From: Clostridiales bacterium | GTDB lineage: Bacteria; Bacillota; Clostridia; Christensenellales; QALW01 | Length of the DNA stretch: 27,299 bases | NCBI GenBank assembly: GCA_018376855.1 | Contig: JAHAAN010000005.1 | Location: forward strand, 1 to 27,299 | Direction: 5' to 3' | Part shown: positions 1 through 8,677 of the stretch, one piece after another | Layout: each line of letters opens with the position of its first letter | Numbering within the stretch: position 1 is the first letter of the stretch | Made by a program: the position numbers and the translations under genes | Notes under the pieces: model-generated | What the model was told of the DNA's origin: nothing | What the model saw: only the letters and a program-made list of their open reading frames with translations | Databases searched by the model: none

Positions 1-1284
1 TTAAAGCTGTCCTTAATTTTAGATATTGCTATTCCGCTCTTTATTTTAGTATTAACATGGATCATGCGTGCCTGTGTGCCGCTATATAAAAAGCTTCAGC
101 AAAAACTTGATACGCTCTCCCGTTTACTGCGAGAAAGTCTTTCGGGAATCCGTGTGATTCGCTCCTTTTCAAAGAACGAAAAGGAAAAAGAACGCTTTGC
201 CAAAGCCGGCCGTGAATGGCAAAAAACAGCCGTTCATGTGGGAAAAATCTCAGCGCTTATGAATCCTATTACCACGCTCATTATGAACTTTGCCGTATTG
301 GCTGTATTATGGTTCGGCGGCATCGAAATCAACAATGGAAATATGAGTCAGGGGGATATTATTGCTTATATCAATTATCTCTCAATGATTCTTTTGGCGC
401 TTGTTGTCGTTTCCAATTTAGTAGTAACCTTTACAAAAGCAGCCGCAAGCGCTGCCCGTGTAAACGAAATTTTCGAAACCTCCCCTACAGTCAGCAATGA
501 TTCGCATAATACAGACGTTCAACTCTGCCCGGGTGCTCCGCTTCTGTCTTTTCATCACGTCAGCTTCGCTTACCCGAACAGCGCTGAAAACGCCCTACAA
601 GATATAGATTTTTCTCTAAACGCCGGACAAACCGTCGGCATCATCGGCGGAACAGGATCGGGAAAATCCACATTAGCTCGACTGATTCCACGGCTTTACG
701 ACGTTACAAAAGGAAGCATAGCTTACTGCGGATGTGATATACGCAAAATCCCTCAGCAAAAATTACGTCAAAAAATAAGTATGGCTTTTCAAAATGCTTC
801 TCTGTTTTCCGGGACCATTGAGGACAATATTCGTTTCGGGAATTCCAAAGTTTCTTATGAAACTGTGGTAGCTGCCGCTAAAGCCGCTCAAGCGGAGGAA
901 TTTATTCTTCGCATGCCTCAAGGCTATCAAAGTCATATTGAACAAGGCGGAAAAAACCTTTCCGGTGGGCAAAAGCAACGCCTAAATGTCGCCAGAGCAT
1001 TGGCTCAAATGCCTGAAATTCTGATTTTAGACGACACTTCCAGCGCCCTTGATTATGCCACGGATTTAAAAATGCGCACAGCTATCCGACAATACAGCTG
1101 CGATATGGCAGTAATTACGATCTCTCAACGAGCCTCCGTTTTGACTGACGCAAATTTTATTCTTGTTTTAGATGACGGCCATATCGCCGGCATCGGCTCA
1201 CATGAAGAACTGTTAAAAAGCTGCCCTGTGTACGTTGAAATATGTCAATCTCAAGCGCTTACGGAGCAGAAAGGAACCAACTAA
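1..1284 (+). CDS. ABC exporter subunit with degenerate ATPase site (5'-partial, TM287/MdlA-like)
   Basis: Half of a heterodimeric ABC exporter: fused membrane domain plus ATPase. The frame is open from base 1 with no stop before the ATG at 64, so the gene begins upstream of the window. About 427 residues are visible, against roughly 575-580 for the family, so the first membrane helices are missing. The ATPase domain shows Walker A GGTGSGKST, Q-loop FQNASLFSG and signature LSGGQKQR. Walker B is ILILDDTSSALD, with Asp where the catalytic Glu normally sits, and the switch region reads ISQR, with Gln in place of His. These two changes are the known hallmark of the non-catalytic site in TM287/288-type heterodimers. 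The partner gene follows after one base. Substrate cannot be told from sequence; drugs, lipids or peptides are all possible. Confidence 0.93.
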   Translation, partial: LKLSLILDIAIPLFILVLTWIMRACVPLYKKLQQKLDTLSRLLRESLSGIRVIRSFSKNEKEKERFAKAGREWQKTAVHVGKISALMNPITTLIMNFAVLAVLWFGGIEINNGNMSQGDIIAYINYLSMILLALVVVSNLVVTFTKAAASAARVNEIFETSPTVSNDSHNTDVQLCPGAPLLSFHHVSFAYPNSAENALQDIDFSLNAGQTVGIIGGTGSGKSTLARLIPRLYDVTKGSIAYCGCDIRKIPQQKLRQKISMAFQNASLFSGTIEDNIRFGNSKVSYETVVAAAKAAQAEEFILRMPQGYQSHIEQGGKNLSGGQKQRLNVARALAQMPEILILDDTSSALDYATDLKMRTAIRQYSCDMAVITISQRASVLTDANFILVLDDGHIAGIGSHEELLKSCPVYVEICQSQALTEQKGTN

Positions 1285-1285
1285 A

Positions 1286-3028
1286 ATGAAAAAACATTCA
1301 AATTTATATCATTTTTTATGGAGTTATATGCGCAAAAGCAAGGGATTGGTATGCGGCGCAATCATCTGCGGACTTTTATCAGGGCTTCTTTCTTTGCTTG
1401 GCCCTCTTTTTATCGGCAAAGCAACGGACTGTCTAATTGGTTTCAACGCAGTAAACTTTTCTGATACTCTTAAAAATATTTTACTGCTCGCCGGCATTTA
1501 TTTTTCCAGTGCGGTCTTTCTTTGGCTGATGAATATTTTTGCTAATGCTTTAGCATATAAAACAAGCGATTTTCTGCGCCGCGACGCATATTTTCACTTA
1601 ATGCACTTGCCTCTTAACTATATTGACAGCACCCCTCAAGGCGACACCATCAGCCGCCTAACCAACGATGTAGATTCCATATGCGAAGGAATGCTTCAAT
1701 CTATTTCCCAGCTGCTTACAGGCATAATCGTCATTATCGGCTCATTTGCATTTATGCTTGCGCTTTCGCCGTTGATTGCATTAGTCGTCTTACTGATTAC
1801 TCCGCTTTCCTTTGCTATTGCTTATTTCATCACAAAACATTCCCGCAAAATGTTCAAACTTCAAACACAATGCACCGGCAAACTAACGGGCATTACAGAA
1901 GAGATGATCGGAAACCAATCCGTTGTCAAAAGCTTTTCTTATGAAGATCATGCCATCGCAGCGTTTGAACAGGCAGACGCAGAATTGTATCAATGCGGAC
2001 AGAAAGCGCAGTATTACTCTTCTTTAACAAATCCCACTACTCGTTTAGTCAACAATATCTCTTATGTATTGGTTGGCGTAATCGGCTCTCTCATGGCCTT
2101 GCAGCAAAAGCTCTCTGTAGGAACAATCCTCAGCTTTCTGACATATGCAACTCAATTTGCTAAACCGATTAACGAGATCACCGGCGTAGTCTCACAGCTA
2201 CAATCCGCTTTAGCTTCTTTAGAGCGCATATCCGCTCTTCTTCAAGAGTCTATCGAAAGTGAAGATAACCATCTTGCCCTAATAAATCCTAAAAGCATTA
2301 AAGGAGATATCGTTTTTGAACACATAGCCTTCTCTTATTTGCCTGAAAAGCCGTTAATCACAGATTTTTCTTTTCATGCAGAGGCCGGAAGTACTATAGC
2401 TATCGTTGGACCGACCGGCGCGGGAAAAACCACGCTTGTAAATCTGCTGCTGCGCTTTTACGACGTTACGCAAGGCCGCATATTGATAGACGGAATTGAT
2501 ATTACCACACTTCAGCGCGATAACCTGCGCGACTGCTTTGCAATGGTATTGCAGGAAACATGGCTCTTCAAAGGCACCATACGTGATAATATTGCCTATG
2601 GAAAAGAAAATGCTTCCGATGAGGAAATCATTGCCGCAGCAAAAAAAGCACATGCACACAGCTTTATCATGCGCCTTCCGGATGCATATAAAACTGTAAT
2701 TGCCGAAAATGGCACCAATCTTTCTCAAGGAGAGCGTCAGCTTTTAACGATTGCCCGCGCAATGCTGCTTGATCCTCCGGTGTTAATTCTTGATGAAGCA
2801 ACCAGCTCCGTCGATACACGCACTGAACAAAAAATCCAAAAGGCTTTTCTCGCTGCTATGGAAAACCGAACCAGTTTTGTGATTGCACATCGCCTTTCTA
2901 CAATCCAAAACGCCGATGTTATTATTGTAATGAAAAACGGAAATATTGAAGAGTTCGGTTCACACGATGTGCTGATTTCCCGCGGAGGTCTGTATGCAGA
3001 GCTATATAACAGCCAATTCAGCAAATAA
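1286..3028 (+). CDS. ABC exporter subunit with canonical ATPase site (TM288/MdlB-like)
   Basis: Second half of the heterodimeric exporter, 580 residues, full length. The N-terminal ~310 residues form the six-helix exporter membrane domain and the C-terminal ~240 the ATPase. Walker A is GPTGAGKTT, Q-loop LQETWLFKG, Walker B LILDEATSSVD with the catalytic Glu, and the H-loop is IAHRLSTI. The signature is LSQGERQ rather than LSGGQ, matching the partner's degenerate site: in such dimers the working site pairs this Walker A/B with the partner's LSGGQ. The ATG at 1286 was chosen over an in-frame upstream start because AAAGGA lies 10 bases before it and the previous stop ends at 1284. Translation is probably coupled. 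Confidence 0.94.
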   Translation: MKKHSNLYHFLWSYMRKSKGLVCGAIICGLLSGLLSLLGPLFIGKATDCLIGFNAVNFSDTLKNILLLAGIYFSSAVFLWLMNIFANALAYKTSDFLRRDAYFHLMHLPLNYIDSTPQGDTISRLTNDVDSICEGMLQSISQLLTGIIVIIGSFAFMLALSPLIALVVLLITPLSFAIAYFITKHSRKMFKLQTQCTGKLTGITEEMIGNQSVVKSFSYEDHAIAAFEQADAELYQCGQKAQYYSSLTNPTTRLVNNISYVLVGVIGSLMALQQKLSVGTILSFLTYATQFAKPINEITGVVSQLQSALASLERISALLQESIESEDNHLALINPKSIKGDIVFEHIAFSYLPEKPLITDFSFHAEAGSTIAIVGPTGAGKTTLVNLLLRFYDVTQGRILIDGIDITTLQRDNLRDCFAMVLQETWLFKGTIRDNIAYGKENASDEEIIAAAKKAHAHSFIMRLPDAYKTVIAENGTNLSQGERQLLTIARAMLLDPPVLILDEATSSVDTRTEQKIQKAFLAAMENRTSFVIAHRLSTIQNADVIIVMKNGNIEEFGSHDVLISRGGLYAELYNSQFSK

Positions 3029-3052
3029 CATTCACACCTCGGCAATTAAGAT

Positions 3053-3092
3053 AAAAAAATCCGTCTTGTTTACACGCACAGACGGACTTTTA
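3053..3092. terminator. Bidirectional intrinsic terminator between convergent operons
   Basis: Inverted repeat TCCGTCT (3060-3066) / AGACGGA (3080-3086) with a 13-base loop. A-run on the left and CTTTTA on the right give U-tracts in both directions, so it can serve the ABC exporter (+) and the aminotransferase operon (-). Confidence 0.8.
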
Positions 3093-3101
3093 ATATGTGT
3101 T

Positions 3102-4283
3102 TTATAGATTTTCCGCAATCAGTTCTCCTAATGTTTTAATACCCCGTTCAATGCGTTCATCATCCGAATTCGAGAAATTCAAACGCATTGTGTTCATACC
3201 ATCGCCCTCTGCAAAGAAATGTATTCCCGCAATAAATGCCACCTTTCGTTCAATAGCAGGCTGAAACAGTTTAACAACACTGCAAGTCTTAGGCAGTTCA
3301 GCCCAAATAAACAATCCGCCATCCGGCCGTGTAAAATGAACCTCTTTAGGAAAATATCTTTCCATACAATGCAGCATATGGTTTTTTCTATGACCGTGAA
3401 TTTCATTAGAGCGTTTGAGTTGTTCATCTAAATAACCCCCACGCAAAAATGCATCAATAATAGCCTGCGAAAGCGAATTTGTATGCACATCCACAGCCTG
3501 TTTACCAATGACCATCTTACGTCCCAATTCTCCCGGTGCCACGGCAACCCCGCACCGCAATCCCGGGGAAATGACCTTGGAAAAGCTTGTTAAATAAACG
3601 ACGCGGCCTTCCGTATCCATAGATTTAATACTTGGCAAACGTTCAACACCATAACAAAGCATTCCATAAGGATCATCTTCCAAAATCAGTGTATTATAAC
3701 GCTGCGCAAGCTCCAACAGTTTTTTTCGCTTTATCAATGACATTGTACGGCCTGTGGGATTTTGAAAATTAGGAATCGTATAAATAAATTTCGGATGATA
3801 TTTCTGCAATTTTTTCTCTAAATCTGATAAATCTAAACCATCTTCGTCCATTTCAACGGAATGTATCTGTGCTTGATATGTTTGAAGAATTTGCAAAACT
3901 GCCAAATAAGTCGGCCTTTCTACCAACACATGATCGCCGCTATTGAGCAATGCCTTACACGCAAGGTCTATTCCCTGCTGCCCACCGCTAACTGCAAAAA
4001 CATCACTCACCGAACAAGAAATATTTCCGGAACGACGAACATATTCCACCGCACTCTCTCGAAACGGCATATACCCTTCCGTTGAACCATATTGCAAAAT
4101 AGAAGCTCCGTTTTTTTCTAAAACCTGATTGGAAAGTTCTTTTACAATCTGAACAGGCAATGCATCCCTTGCCGGCATCCCCCCTGCGAAAGAAATCATT
4201 TCCGGATCGTTCAACACGCTGAAAATATCACGAATTGCATTGCCCGTCATATTTTTAATTCTGTCTGAAAATTCATACTCCAT
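3102..4283 (-). CDS. PLP-dependent aminotransferase, LysN / 2-aminoadipate-transaminase-like
   Basis: Fold-type I PLP aminotransferase, 393 residues, usual length for the stand-alone members related to the MocR catalytic domain; there is no N-terminal winged helix. Seen: QYGSTEGYMPFRE near residue 65 (family-typical YG..EG), PNFQNPTG near 170, EDDPYG near 202, the PLP lysine in TSFSKVISPGLR near 235, and MRLNFS near the C-terminus with the carboxylate-binding Arg. The family transfers amino groups between amino acids such as 2-aminoadipate, aromatic or branched-chain ones and 2-oxoglutarate; the substrate is not determinable here. AAAGGTGAT precedes the ATG. Last gene of the Lrp operon, 17 bases after trmL. 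Confidence 0.88.
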   Translation of the reverse strand: MEYEFSDRIKNMTGNAIRDIFSVLNDPEMISFAGGMPARDALPVQIVKELSNQVLEKNGASILQYGSTEGYMPFRESAVEYVRRSGNISCSVSDVFAVSGGQQGIDLACKALLNSGDHVLVERPTYLAVLQILQTYQAQIHSVEMDEDGLDLSDLEKKLQKYHPKFIYTIPNFQNPTGRTMSLIKRKKLLELAQRYNTLILEDDPYGMLCYGVERLPSIKSMDTEGRVVYLTSFSKVISPGLRCGVAVAPGELGRKMVIGKQAVDVHTNSLSQAIIDAFLRGGYLDEQLKRSNEIHGHRKNHMLHCMERYFPKEVHFTRPDGGLFIWAELPKTCSVVKLFQPAIERKVAFIAGIHFFAEGDGMNTMRLNFSNSDDERIERGIKTLGELIAENL

Positions 4284-4300
4284 ATAAAATCACCTTTTCT

Positions 4301-4780
4301 CTATATCTTGAACTTTCCAAAGTTTTGCAAACCTAAAAAATTCTGCTGTCTCAATGCTTCATACAAAATAATTGCCACAGAATTAGAAAGATTCAAGGAA
4401 CGCGCATCATTAATCATTGGAATCCGAATACATTGCGGCAAATGCGCTTGCAGCAATTCTTCCGGCAAACCTTTCGTCTCTTTTCCAAACACCAAAAAAT
4501 CACTCTCTTGATAAGAAACCTCTGTGTAAACATTTCCCGCCTTCGTACTTGCAAAAAAGAAACGACCATCAGGATACAATGCAGTCAGTTCTTCAAAGGA
4601 ATCGTGATAATGAATATCCAGCAAACTCCAATAATCCAGTCCCGATCTTTTTAAATACTTGTCATCCGTGGAAAAGCCCAACTTTCCGACAAGATGCAAG
4701 CTTGTCCCCGTTACCGCGCAGGTTCTTGATATATTACCTGTATTCTGCGGAATTTCAGGCTCAATCAACACAATATGCAT
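4301..4780 (-). CDS. trmL: tRNA (cytidine/uridine-34 2'-O)-methyltransferase TrmL
   Basis: SPOUT-class methyltransferase that methylates the ribose of the wobble base of certain leucine tRNAs using S-adenosylmethionine. At 159 residues it has the normal length of the minimal YibK/CspR family. Seen: N-terminal EPEIPQNTGNISRTCAVTG, central FGKETKGLP and C-terminal RSLNLSNSVAI; the last two form the SAM-binding trefoil knot. It lies between two aminotransferase genes (20 and 17 bases), so it is co-transcribed, although no functional link to amino acid metabolism is evident. AGAGGTT lies ahead of the ATG. Confidence 0.95.
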   Translation of the reverse strand: MHIVLIEPEIPQNTGNISRTCAVTGTSLHLVGKLGFSTDDKYLKRSGLDYWSLLDIHYHDSFEELTALYPDGRFFFASTKAGNVYTEVSYQESDFLVFGKETKGLPEELLQAHLPQCIRIPMINDARSLNLSNSVAIILYEALRQQNFLGLQNFGKFKI

Positions 4781-4800
4781 AACACAACCTCTTAAACAAT

Positions 4801-5982
4801 TTATCGCTTGCTTTTCTTTATAAACTCTCCAATACGGTGCGTCGCTTCTTTAATATTATTCATAGAAGCTGCATAAGAACAACGAACATAACCTTCTCCG
4901 CTGCTGCCAAAAGAATTTCCGGGAACAACCGCTACCTTATATTCCGAAAGCAGTCTATTGCAGAATTCATCACTTGTCAAACCAGTGCTCTTGATACACG
5001 GAAAAACATAAAAAGCCCCTTTAGGTTCAAAGCACTCCAACCCCATATCCCAAAACGTCTTTAAAATATAACGTCTTCGCATATCATAAGCTCTCCGCAT
5101 TTCCTCCACATCTTCAAAGTTATTTTCCAGATTAGAGCACAAAGCTTCTGTCGCCGCTGCCTGACTCATCGTCGAAACGCACATAATGCAGTATTGGTGA
5201 ATTTTATAAATTGTTTTAATAAGTTCCGGATCTGCAGCCAAATATCCTACCCGCCAACCGGTCATAGCAAACGCTTTGGAAAAACCGTTAATCAACACTG
5301 TGCGCTCCTTCATTTCAGGAATCTGCACCATAGAACAATGCTGCCCGCCATATGTAAGCTCAGAATAGATCTCATCGGCCAATACAATAATATTCGTATC
5401 CTTTAAAACCTCTGCAATTGCTTCTAAATCCTTTTTTTCCATGATTGCCCCTGTCGGATTATTCGGATACGGCAATATCAATACTTTTGTTTTATCCGTA
5501 ATAGCCTGTTTTAAATTTTCCGGTGTAATGCGAAATTCGTCCTGAGCGTAAGTGGGCAGCGGAACCGTTATACCGTGAACCAACTGCACATTCGGCATAT
5601 AAGAAACATAGCTGGGATCCGGAACAATCACCTCATCGCCGGGGTTGATTACCGCCCTGAGAACAAGATCTATCGCTTCACTGGCACCCACGGTAACAAT
5701 AATCTGATCCTTATAACTATAATCAAGCTGATAACGTCTTTTCAAATAAGCGGAAATCTGCTTGCGAAGCTCTACTGTACCGGCATTAGATGTATATGCT
5801 GTCTCACCGTTCTGTATAGATTGAACAGCGGCCTCCCGAATATGCCAAGGCGTAACAAAATCAGGCTCTCCTATGCCTAAAGAAATCGCTCCATCCATTT
5901 CGTTTACAACATCAAAGAACTTCCGAATCGGTGAAGAAGGAATATCCCGAACATGATCTGCTATCAAACCTTCAAAATTCAT
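4801..5982 (-). CDS. Class I/II aminotransferase (PatA/YugH-like)
   Basis: PLP-dependent aminotransferase of the aspartate aminotransferase fold, 393 residues. Seen: SLGIGEPDF near residue 34, YTSNAGTVELR near 63, LPYPNNPTG near 170, LADEIYSEL near 201, the PLP lysine in NGFSKAFAMTGWRVGY near 233, and VRCSYA with the substrate-carboxylate Arg near 365. Its ATG overlaps the stop of the Lrp/AsnC regulator by four bases (ATGA), and this pairing resembles the yugH-yugG pair of Bacillus. Likely amino donors are aspartate, alanine or aromatic amino acids; which one is inference. Expression is probably controlled by the coupled regulator. Confidence 0.9.
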   Translation of the reverse strand: MNFEGLIADHVRDIPSSPIRKFFDVVNEMDGAISLGIGEPDFVTPWHIREAAVQSIQNGETAYTSNAGTVELRKQISAYLKRRYQLDYSYKDQIIVTVGASEAIDLVLRAVINPGDEVIVPDPSYVSYMPNVQLVHGITVPLPTYAQDEFRITPENLKQAITDKTKVLILPYPNNPTGAIMEKKDLEAIAEVLKDTNIIVLADEIYSELTYGGQHCSMVQIPEMKERTVLINGFSKAFAMTGWRVGYLAADPELIKTIYKIHQYCIMCVSTMSQAAATEALCSNLENNFEDVEEMRRAYDMRRRYILKTFWDMGLECFEPKGAFYVFPCIKSTGLTSDEFCNRLLSEYKVAVVPGNSFGSSGEGYVRCSYAASMNNIKEATHRIGEFIKKSKR

Positions 5983-6470
5983 GGAGACACCGCCATTCTT
6001 TTATCGCTTTCCTTTTTAACAAACACATGCCCGCTGTTTTTATAACGTTTTAAAATAAAATGCGTAGAACAAGACTGCACATTATCCAAAATAGCAAGAC
6101 GTTCATATACAAACCTTGAAACCTCTTTGATATTTTTCCCATCTACAATCAACATAAGATCATAATCGCCCGACATTAAATAGCAGGAACGTACTTCATC
6201 AAACATATAGAGCTGTTCGGCAATCGTATCAAACCCCGCATTTCTTTGCGGCGTTACACGAACTTCGATCAGTGCACTGACAGAATCATCTTCAAGCCGC
6301 TCCGGATTAATTACAGCGCCGTAACCCATAATAATCCCCTCTTGCTCCAGCGCTTTAATCCGACTCTTGGCTTCCTCAACTGTAAGATTCACCATAACGG
6401 CAATATCGGCAATGCTCTGTCGCGCATCTGCGGTCAACAATTCAAGCAACTGAAAATCAATCTTATCCAT
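5979..6470 (-). CDS. Lrp/AsnC-family transcriptional regulator (YugG-like)
   Basis: Amino-acid-responsive DNA-binding regulator. At 163 residues it fits the family. The N-terminal ~60 residues are the winged helix-turn-helix (MDKIDFQLLELLTADARQS, then SIADIAVMV... with RIKALEQEGII). The C-terminal part is the RAM/ligand-binding domain (VRSCYLMSGDYDLMLIVDG, typical GDYD). I start at the ATG at 6470, eleven residues into the longest frame, because AAAGGA lies 8-9 bases upstream and family proteins begin with M(D)xxD. First gene of a four-gene operon; a sigma-A promoter lies at 6516-6544. It likely regulates itself and the coupled aminotransferase. Confidence 0.93.
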   Translation of the reverse strand: MDKIDFQLLELLTADARQSIADIAVMVNLTVEEAKSRIKALEQEGIIMGYGAVINPERLEDDSVSALIEVRVTPQRNAGFDTIAEQLYMFDEVRSCYLMSGDYDLMLIVDGKNIKEVSRFVYERLAILDNVQSCSTHFILKRYKNSGHVFVKKESDKRMAVSP

Positions 6471-6515
6471 ACTGTAAATCCTTTCTGCCGCAACAACGGT
6501 CAACTTATTTTTGTT

Positions 6516-6544
6516 ATTTTATCACCATTAAGTTTTATCGTCAA
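6516..6544 (-). promoter_or_regulatory. Sigma-A promoter of the Lrp-aminotransferase-trmL operon
   Basis: On the minus strand: -35 TTGACG (6539-6544), 17-base spacer, -10 TAAAAT (6516-6521). It lies 45 bases upstream of the Lrp start codon. Confidence 0.75.
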
Positions 6545-6555
6545 TTCTTTTACAA

Positions 6556-6588
6556 ATAAATAATGCCGAGCAAATATTGCTCGGCACA
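6556..6588 (-). terminator. Intrinsic terminator after the CD1247-like gene
   Basis: Perfect 10-bp inverted repeat TGCCGAGCAA (6564-6573) / TTGCTCGGCA (6577-6586) with a 3-base loop. On the minus strand it is followed by TTATTTATTT. It ends the pepP-efp-CD1247-like transcript just before the next promoter. Confidence 0.85.
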
Positions 6589-6608
6589 AAAAAACATTTG
6601 TCAAAAGA

Positions 6609-6935
6609 TCAATCGTGATTCTCTTCTTCAGCAACATCGCAGTCACAGCAATCACAATCACAATCATCATATTCATAATCGCAATCACAATCATCGCCGC
6701 AGCAACAATCGTCCTCGTCATAAAGAGCTGCTTCTACTTCACCTAAATCGCTGTCTATTTCTTCAATATATGAATCCAATTCCTCCAGTTGTTCGCTCTG
6801 ATCATTCAATTCACAAGCAATCAAATCCAGCGCATTTACAATTTCAATCATTAAACGCCCTTCCGGAGTATCGTTTTTAATGTTTGCAGTATCTATAATG
6901 CCTTTAAGGTAGGCCACTTTTTCATTGATAACCAT
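6609..6935 (-). CDS. CD1247 N-terminal-domain protein with Cys/Asp-rich tail
   Basis: Small very acidic protein, 108 residues. Residues 1-65 (VAYLKGIIDTANIKNDTPEG and a following Glu/Asp-rich heptad-like helix) match my memory of the CD1247 N-terminal family of Clostridia, sometimes named a redox protein. The last ~40 residues are almost only Cys, Asp, Glu and Tyr, with CCCG, CDCD and CDCDCCDCD clusters. No membrane segment or signal peptide. The tail suggests metal binding or a thiol function, but this is inference. It follows efp by 33 bases with AGGAG before the ATG, and a strong terminator follows it. Function unknown. Confidence 0.85.
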   Translation of the reverse strand: MVINEKVAYLKGIIDTANIKNDTPEGRLMIEIVNALDLIACELNDQSEQLEELDSYIEEIDSDLGEVEAALYDEDDCCCGDDCDCDYEYDDCDCDCCDCDVAEEENHD

Positions 6936-6968
6936 TTTTATATCTCCTATTCAATCGTAGTATTTCCC

Positions 6969-7526
6969 TTACACGCGCTCCATATACTCTCCGGTTCTGG
7001 TATCAATCCGGATCTTATCTCCTACATTGACAAAAAGCGGAACCGCAATTACATAACCTGTTTCGAGCGTAGCCTGCTTTGTAATATTTGTTGCAGTATC
7101 ACCGCGCACACCAGGCTCTGCATCTACAACCTCAAGCTCCACAAAGTTTTCACACTCAACAGAAAACGCGTTTCCTTTAAAAAATTTAATGGTTACATTG
7201 GAATTATCTTTTAAAAACGGCAACGCTTGTTCAACCTGATCTTTATTCAGCGGCAGCTGTTCGTAAGTTTCATTATCCATGAAATAATAAATTCCGCCAT
7301 CTTCGTAAAGATACTGCATTTCTTTTCTTTCAATGTGCGCAAGCGGATATTTTTCCGACGGGTTAAAGGTTCTTTCCAATACGGCTCCCGTCATAACATT
7401 TTTCAACTTTGTTCTAACAAACGCAGCTCCCTTTCCCGGTTTTACATGGAGAAACTCAACTATCACAAATACGTTTCCGTCCACTTCAATCGTAATACCT
7501 TTTCTGAATTCACCAGCTGTAATCAT
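6969..7526 (-). CDS. efp: Elongation factor P
   Basis: Translation factor that relieves ribosomes stalled at proline runs by binding between the P and E sites. At 185 residues it is the normal three-domain length. The tip loop is VKPGKGAAFVR with Lys32, the residue that is 5-aminopentanolylated in Bacillus-type EF-P and beta-lysylated in E. coli. The C-terminal domain ends GDKIRIDTRTGEYMERV, the usual family signature. No epmA/epmB-like modification gene lies nearby. Preceded by GGGAGGT and located 18 bases after pepP, a conserved Firmicute pairing. Confidence 0.98.
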   Translation of the reverse strand: MITAGEFRKGITIEVDGNVFVIVEFLHVKPGKGAAFVRTKLKNVMTGAVLERTFNPSEKYPLAHIERKEMQYLYEDGGIYYFMDNETYEQLPLNKDQVEQALPFLKDNSNVTIKFFKGNAFSVECENFVELEVVDAEPGVRGDTATNITKQATLETGYVIAVPLFVNVGDKIRIDTRTGEYMERV

Positions 7527-7544
7527 CTGTAACCTCCCAAGAAA

Positions 7545-8612
7545 TTATAAAATTATAAGATTTTTATCCGAAGCCGTGATATCCTCATACCCCGTTTCGG
7601 TTATAAAACACATATTCTCCACCCGAACACCGCCAACTCCAGGCAGATAAATCCCTGGTTCGACCGTAACTACCTGACCCTGCCGCAAAACTGAATTGCA
7701 TCTATACGAAAGCACCGGAAATTCATGGATCTCCAAGCCTACCCCATGGCCAAGGCCATGCCCGAAGTACTCTCCATATCCGCACTGCGTAATATAATCC
7801 CTTGCAGCCACATCTATTGTCTGTGTATCAATACCGGAACAGAGCATTTCCTTAGCCCTGCAATGCGCCTGAAGTACAATATCGTAAACACACGCAAGTT
7901 CTTCCGACGGTTGACCAAAAGCAACTGTGCGAGTCATATCAGAGCAATAACCCTGATAAACACACCCAAAATCCATTGTTATTAAATCGCCGGAGCGTAT
8001 CCTTCTTTCACTCGGTACAGCATGCGGCATAGCTCCATTTTCACCGGAGGCCATAATAGTATCAAACGAAAGGGCTTCCGCTCCGTTCCGTTTTAAAATA
8101 AACTCCAGCTCCAGTGCTAAATCTTTTTCCGTTACCCCTTCTTTAATAAAAGGCAGCAGCTTTTGAAACGCATAATCCGTAAGCTGCTGAGCCTGCCTGA
8201 TTTTAGACAACTCCTCAGGCTCTTTCACCGAACGAACTTCCCTAAGAATATCCCCCGCCGGCACAAAACTGTACCCTTTACCGTCCGAAAGACGCAAATA
8301 CTCCTGCAAGGTTAAGTGCCCATCCTGAATGGCTAAACGTCGAACCGAATATTTTTTTAATGCGTTATGCACGCCTTGAAAAAGATCGGAATTCTGCTCA
8401 TAAACGGTAAAATCCTTCGCAATCTTTTTAGCCTTCAGGGTATATCGGCTGTCAGTAAAAAGCAAGCGCTCCTGCGGCAAAAGCAGCAACAGACAATTCG
8501 AACTGTGCAACCCGGAAAGATAATAAACATCAACAGGATCAGAAATTAAAATGCTTTCAAGCCCCAACGTCTGCATTAAAGCCGTTTCCAATTTGCTGAT
8601 TCGTTTTTCCAT
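7545..8612 (-). CDS. pepP: Xaa-Pro aminopeptidase (M24 family)
   Basis: Cytoplasmic metallopeptidase removing the N-terminal residue ahead of proline; 355 residues as in Firmicute YqhT-type enzymes. N-terminal creatinase-like domain (1-~130) and C-terminal pita-bread domain. The dinuclear metal ligands are visible: Asp in TMDFGC, Asp in YCSDMTRT, His in GHGLGHGVGLEIHE, Glu in VTVEPGIYLPG and Glu in VRVENM. Its own promoter lies at 8632-8660 and AGGAGAG precedes the ATG. Co-transcribed with efp. Confidence 0.95.
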   Translation of the reverse strand: MEKRISKLETALMQTLGLESILISDPVDVYYLSGLHSSNCLLLLLPQERLLFTDSRYTLKAKKIAKDFTVYEQNSDLFQGVHNALKKYSVRRLAIQDGHLTLQEYLRLSDGKGYSFVPAGDILREVRSVKEPEELSKIRQAQQLTDYAFQKLLPFIKEGVTEKDLALELEFILKRNGAEALSFDTIMASGENGAMPHAVPSERRIRSGDLITMDFGCVYQGYCSDMTRTVAFGQPSEELACVYDIVLQAHCRAKEMLCSGIDTQTIDVAARDYITQCGYGEYFGHGLGHGVGLEIHEFPVLSYRCNSVLRQGQVVTVEPGIYLPGVGGVRVENMCFITETGYEDITASDKNLIIL

Positions 8613-8631
8613 ATCTCTCTCCTACTTTTAT

Positions 8632-8660
8632 ATCATAACATAAAATATATCGTTTGTGTA
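8632..8660 (-). promoter_or_regulatory. Probable sigma-A promoter of pepP-efp operon
   Basis: Minus strand: -35 TACACA (8655-8660, 4 of 6 consensus bases), 17-base spacer, -10 TATGAT (8632-8637). It sits about 20 bases upstream of the pepP ATG. The -35 is weak. Confidence 0.5.
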
Positions 8661-8677
8661 GCAAATTCTTTCAATTC

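Noticed and set aside
6609..6730. Repetitive GAT/TGT tract as a possible CRISPR or microsatellite
   Set aside because: It is in frame within a CDS and encodes the Cys/Asp-rich tail; there are no spacers.
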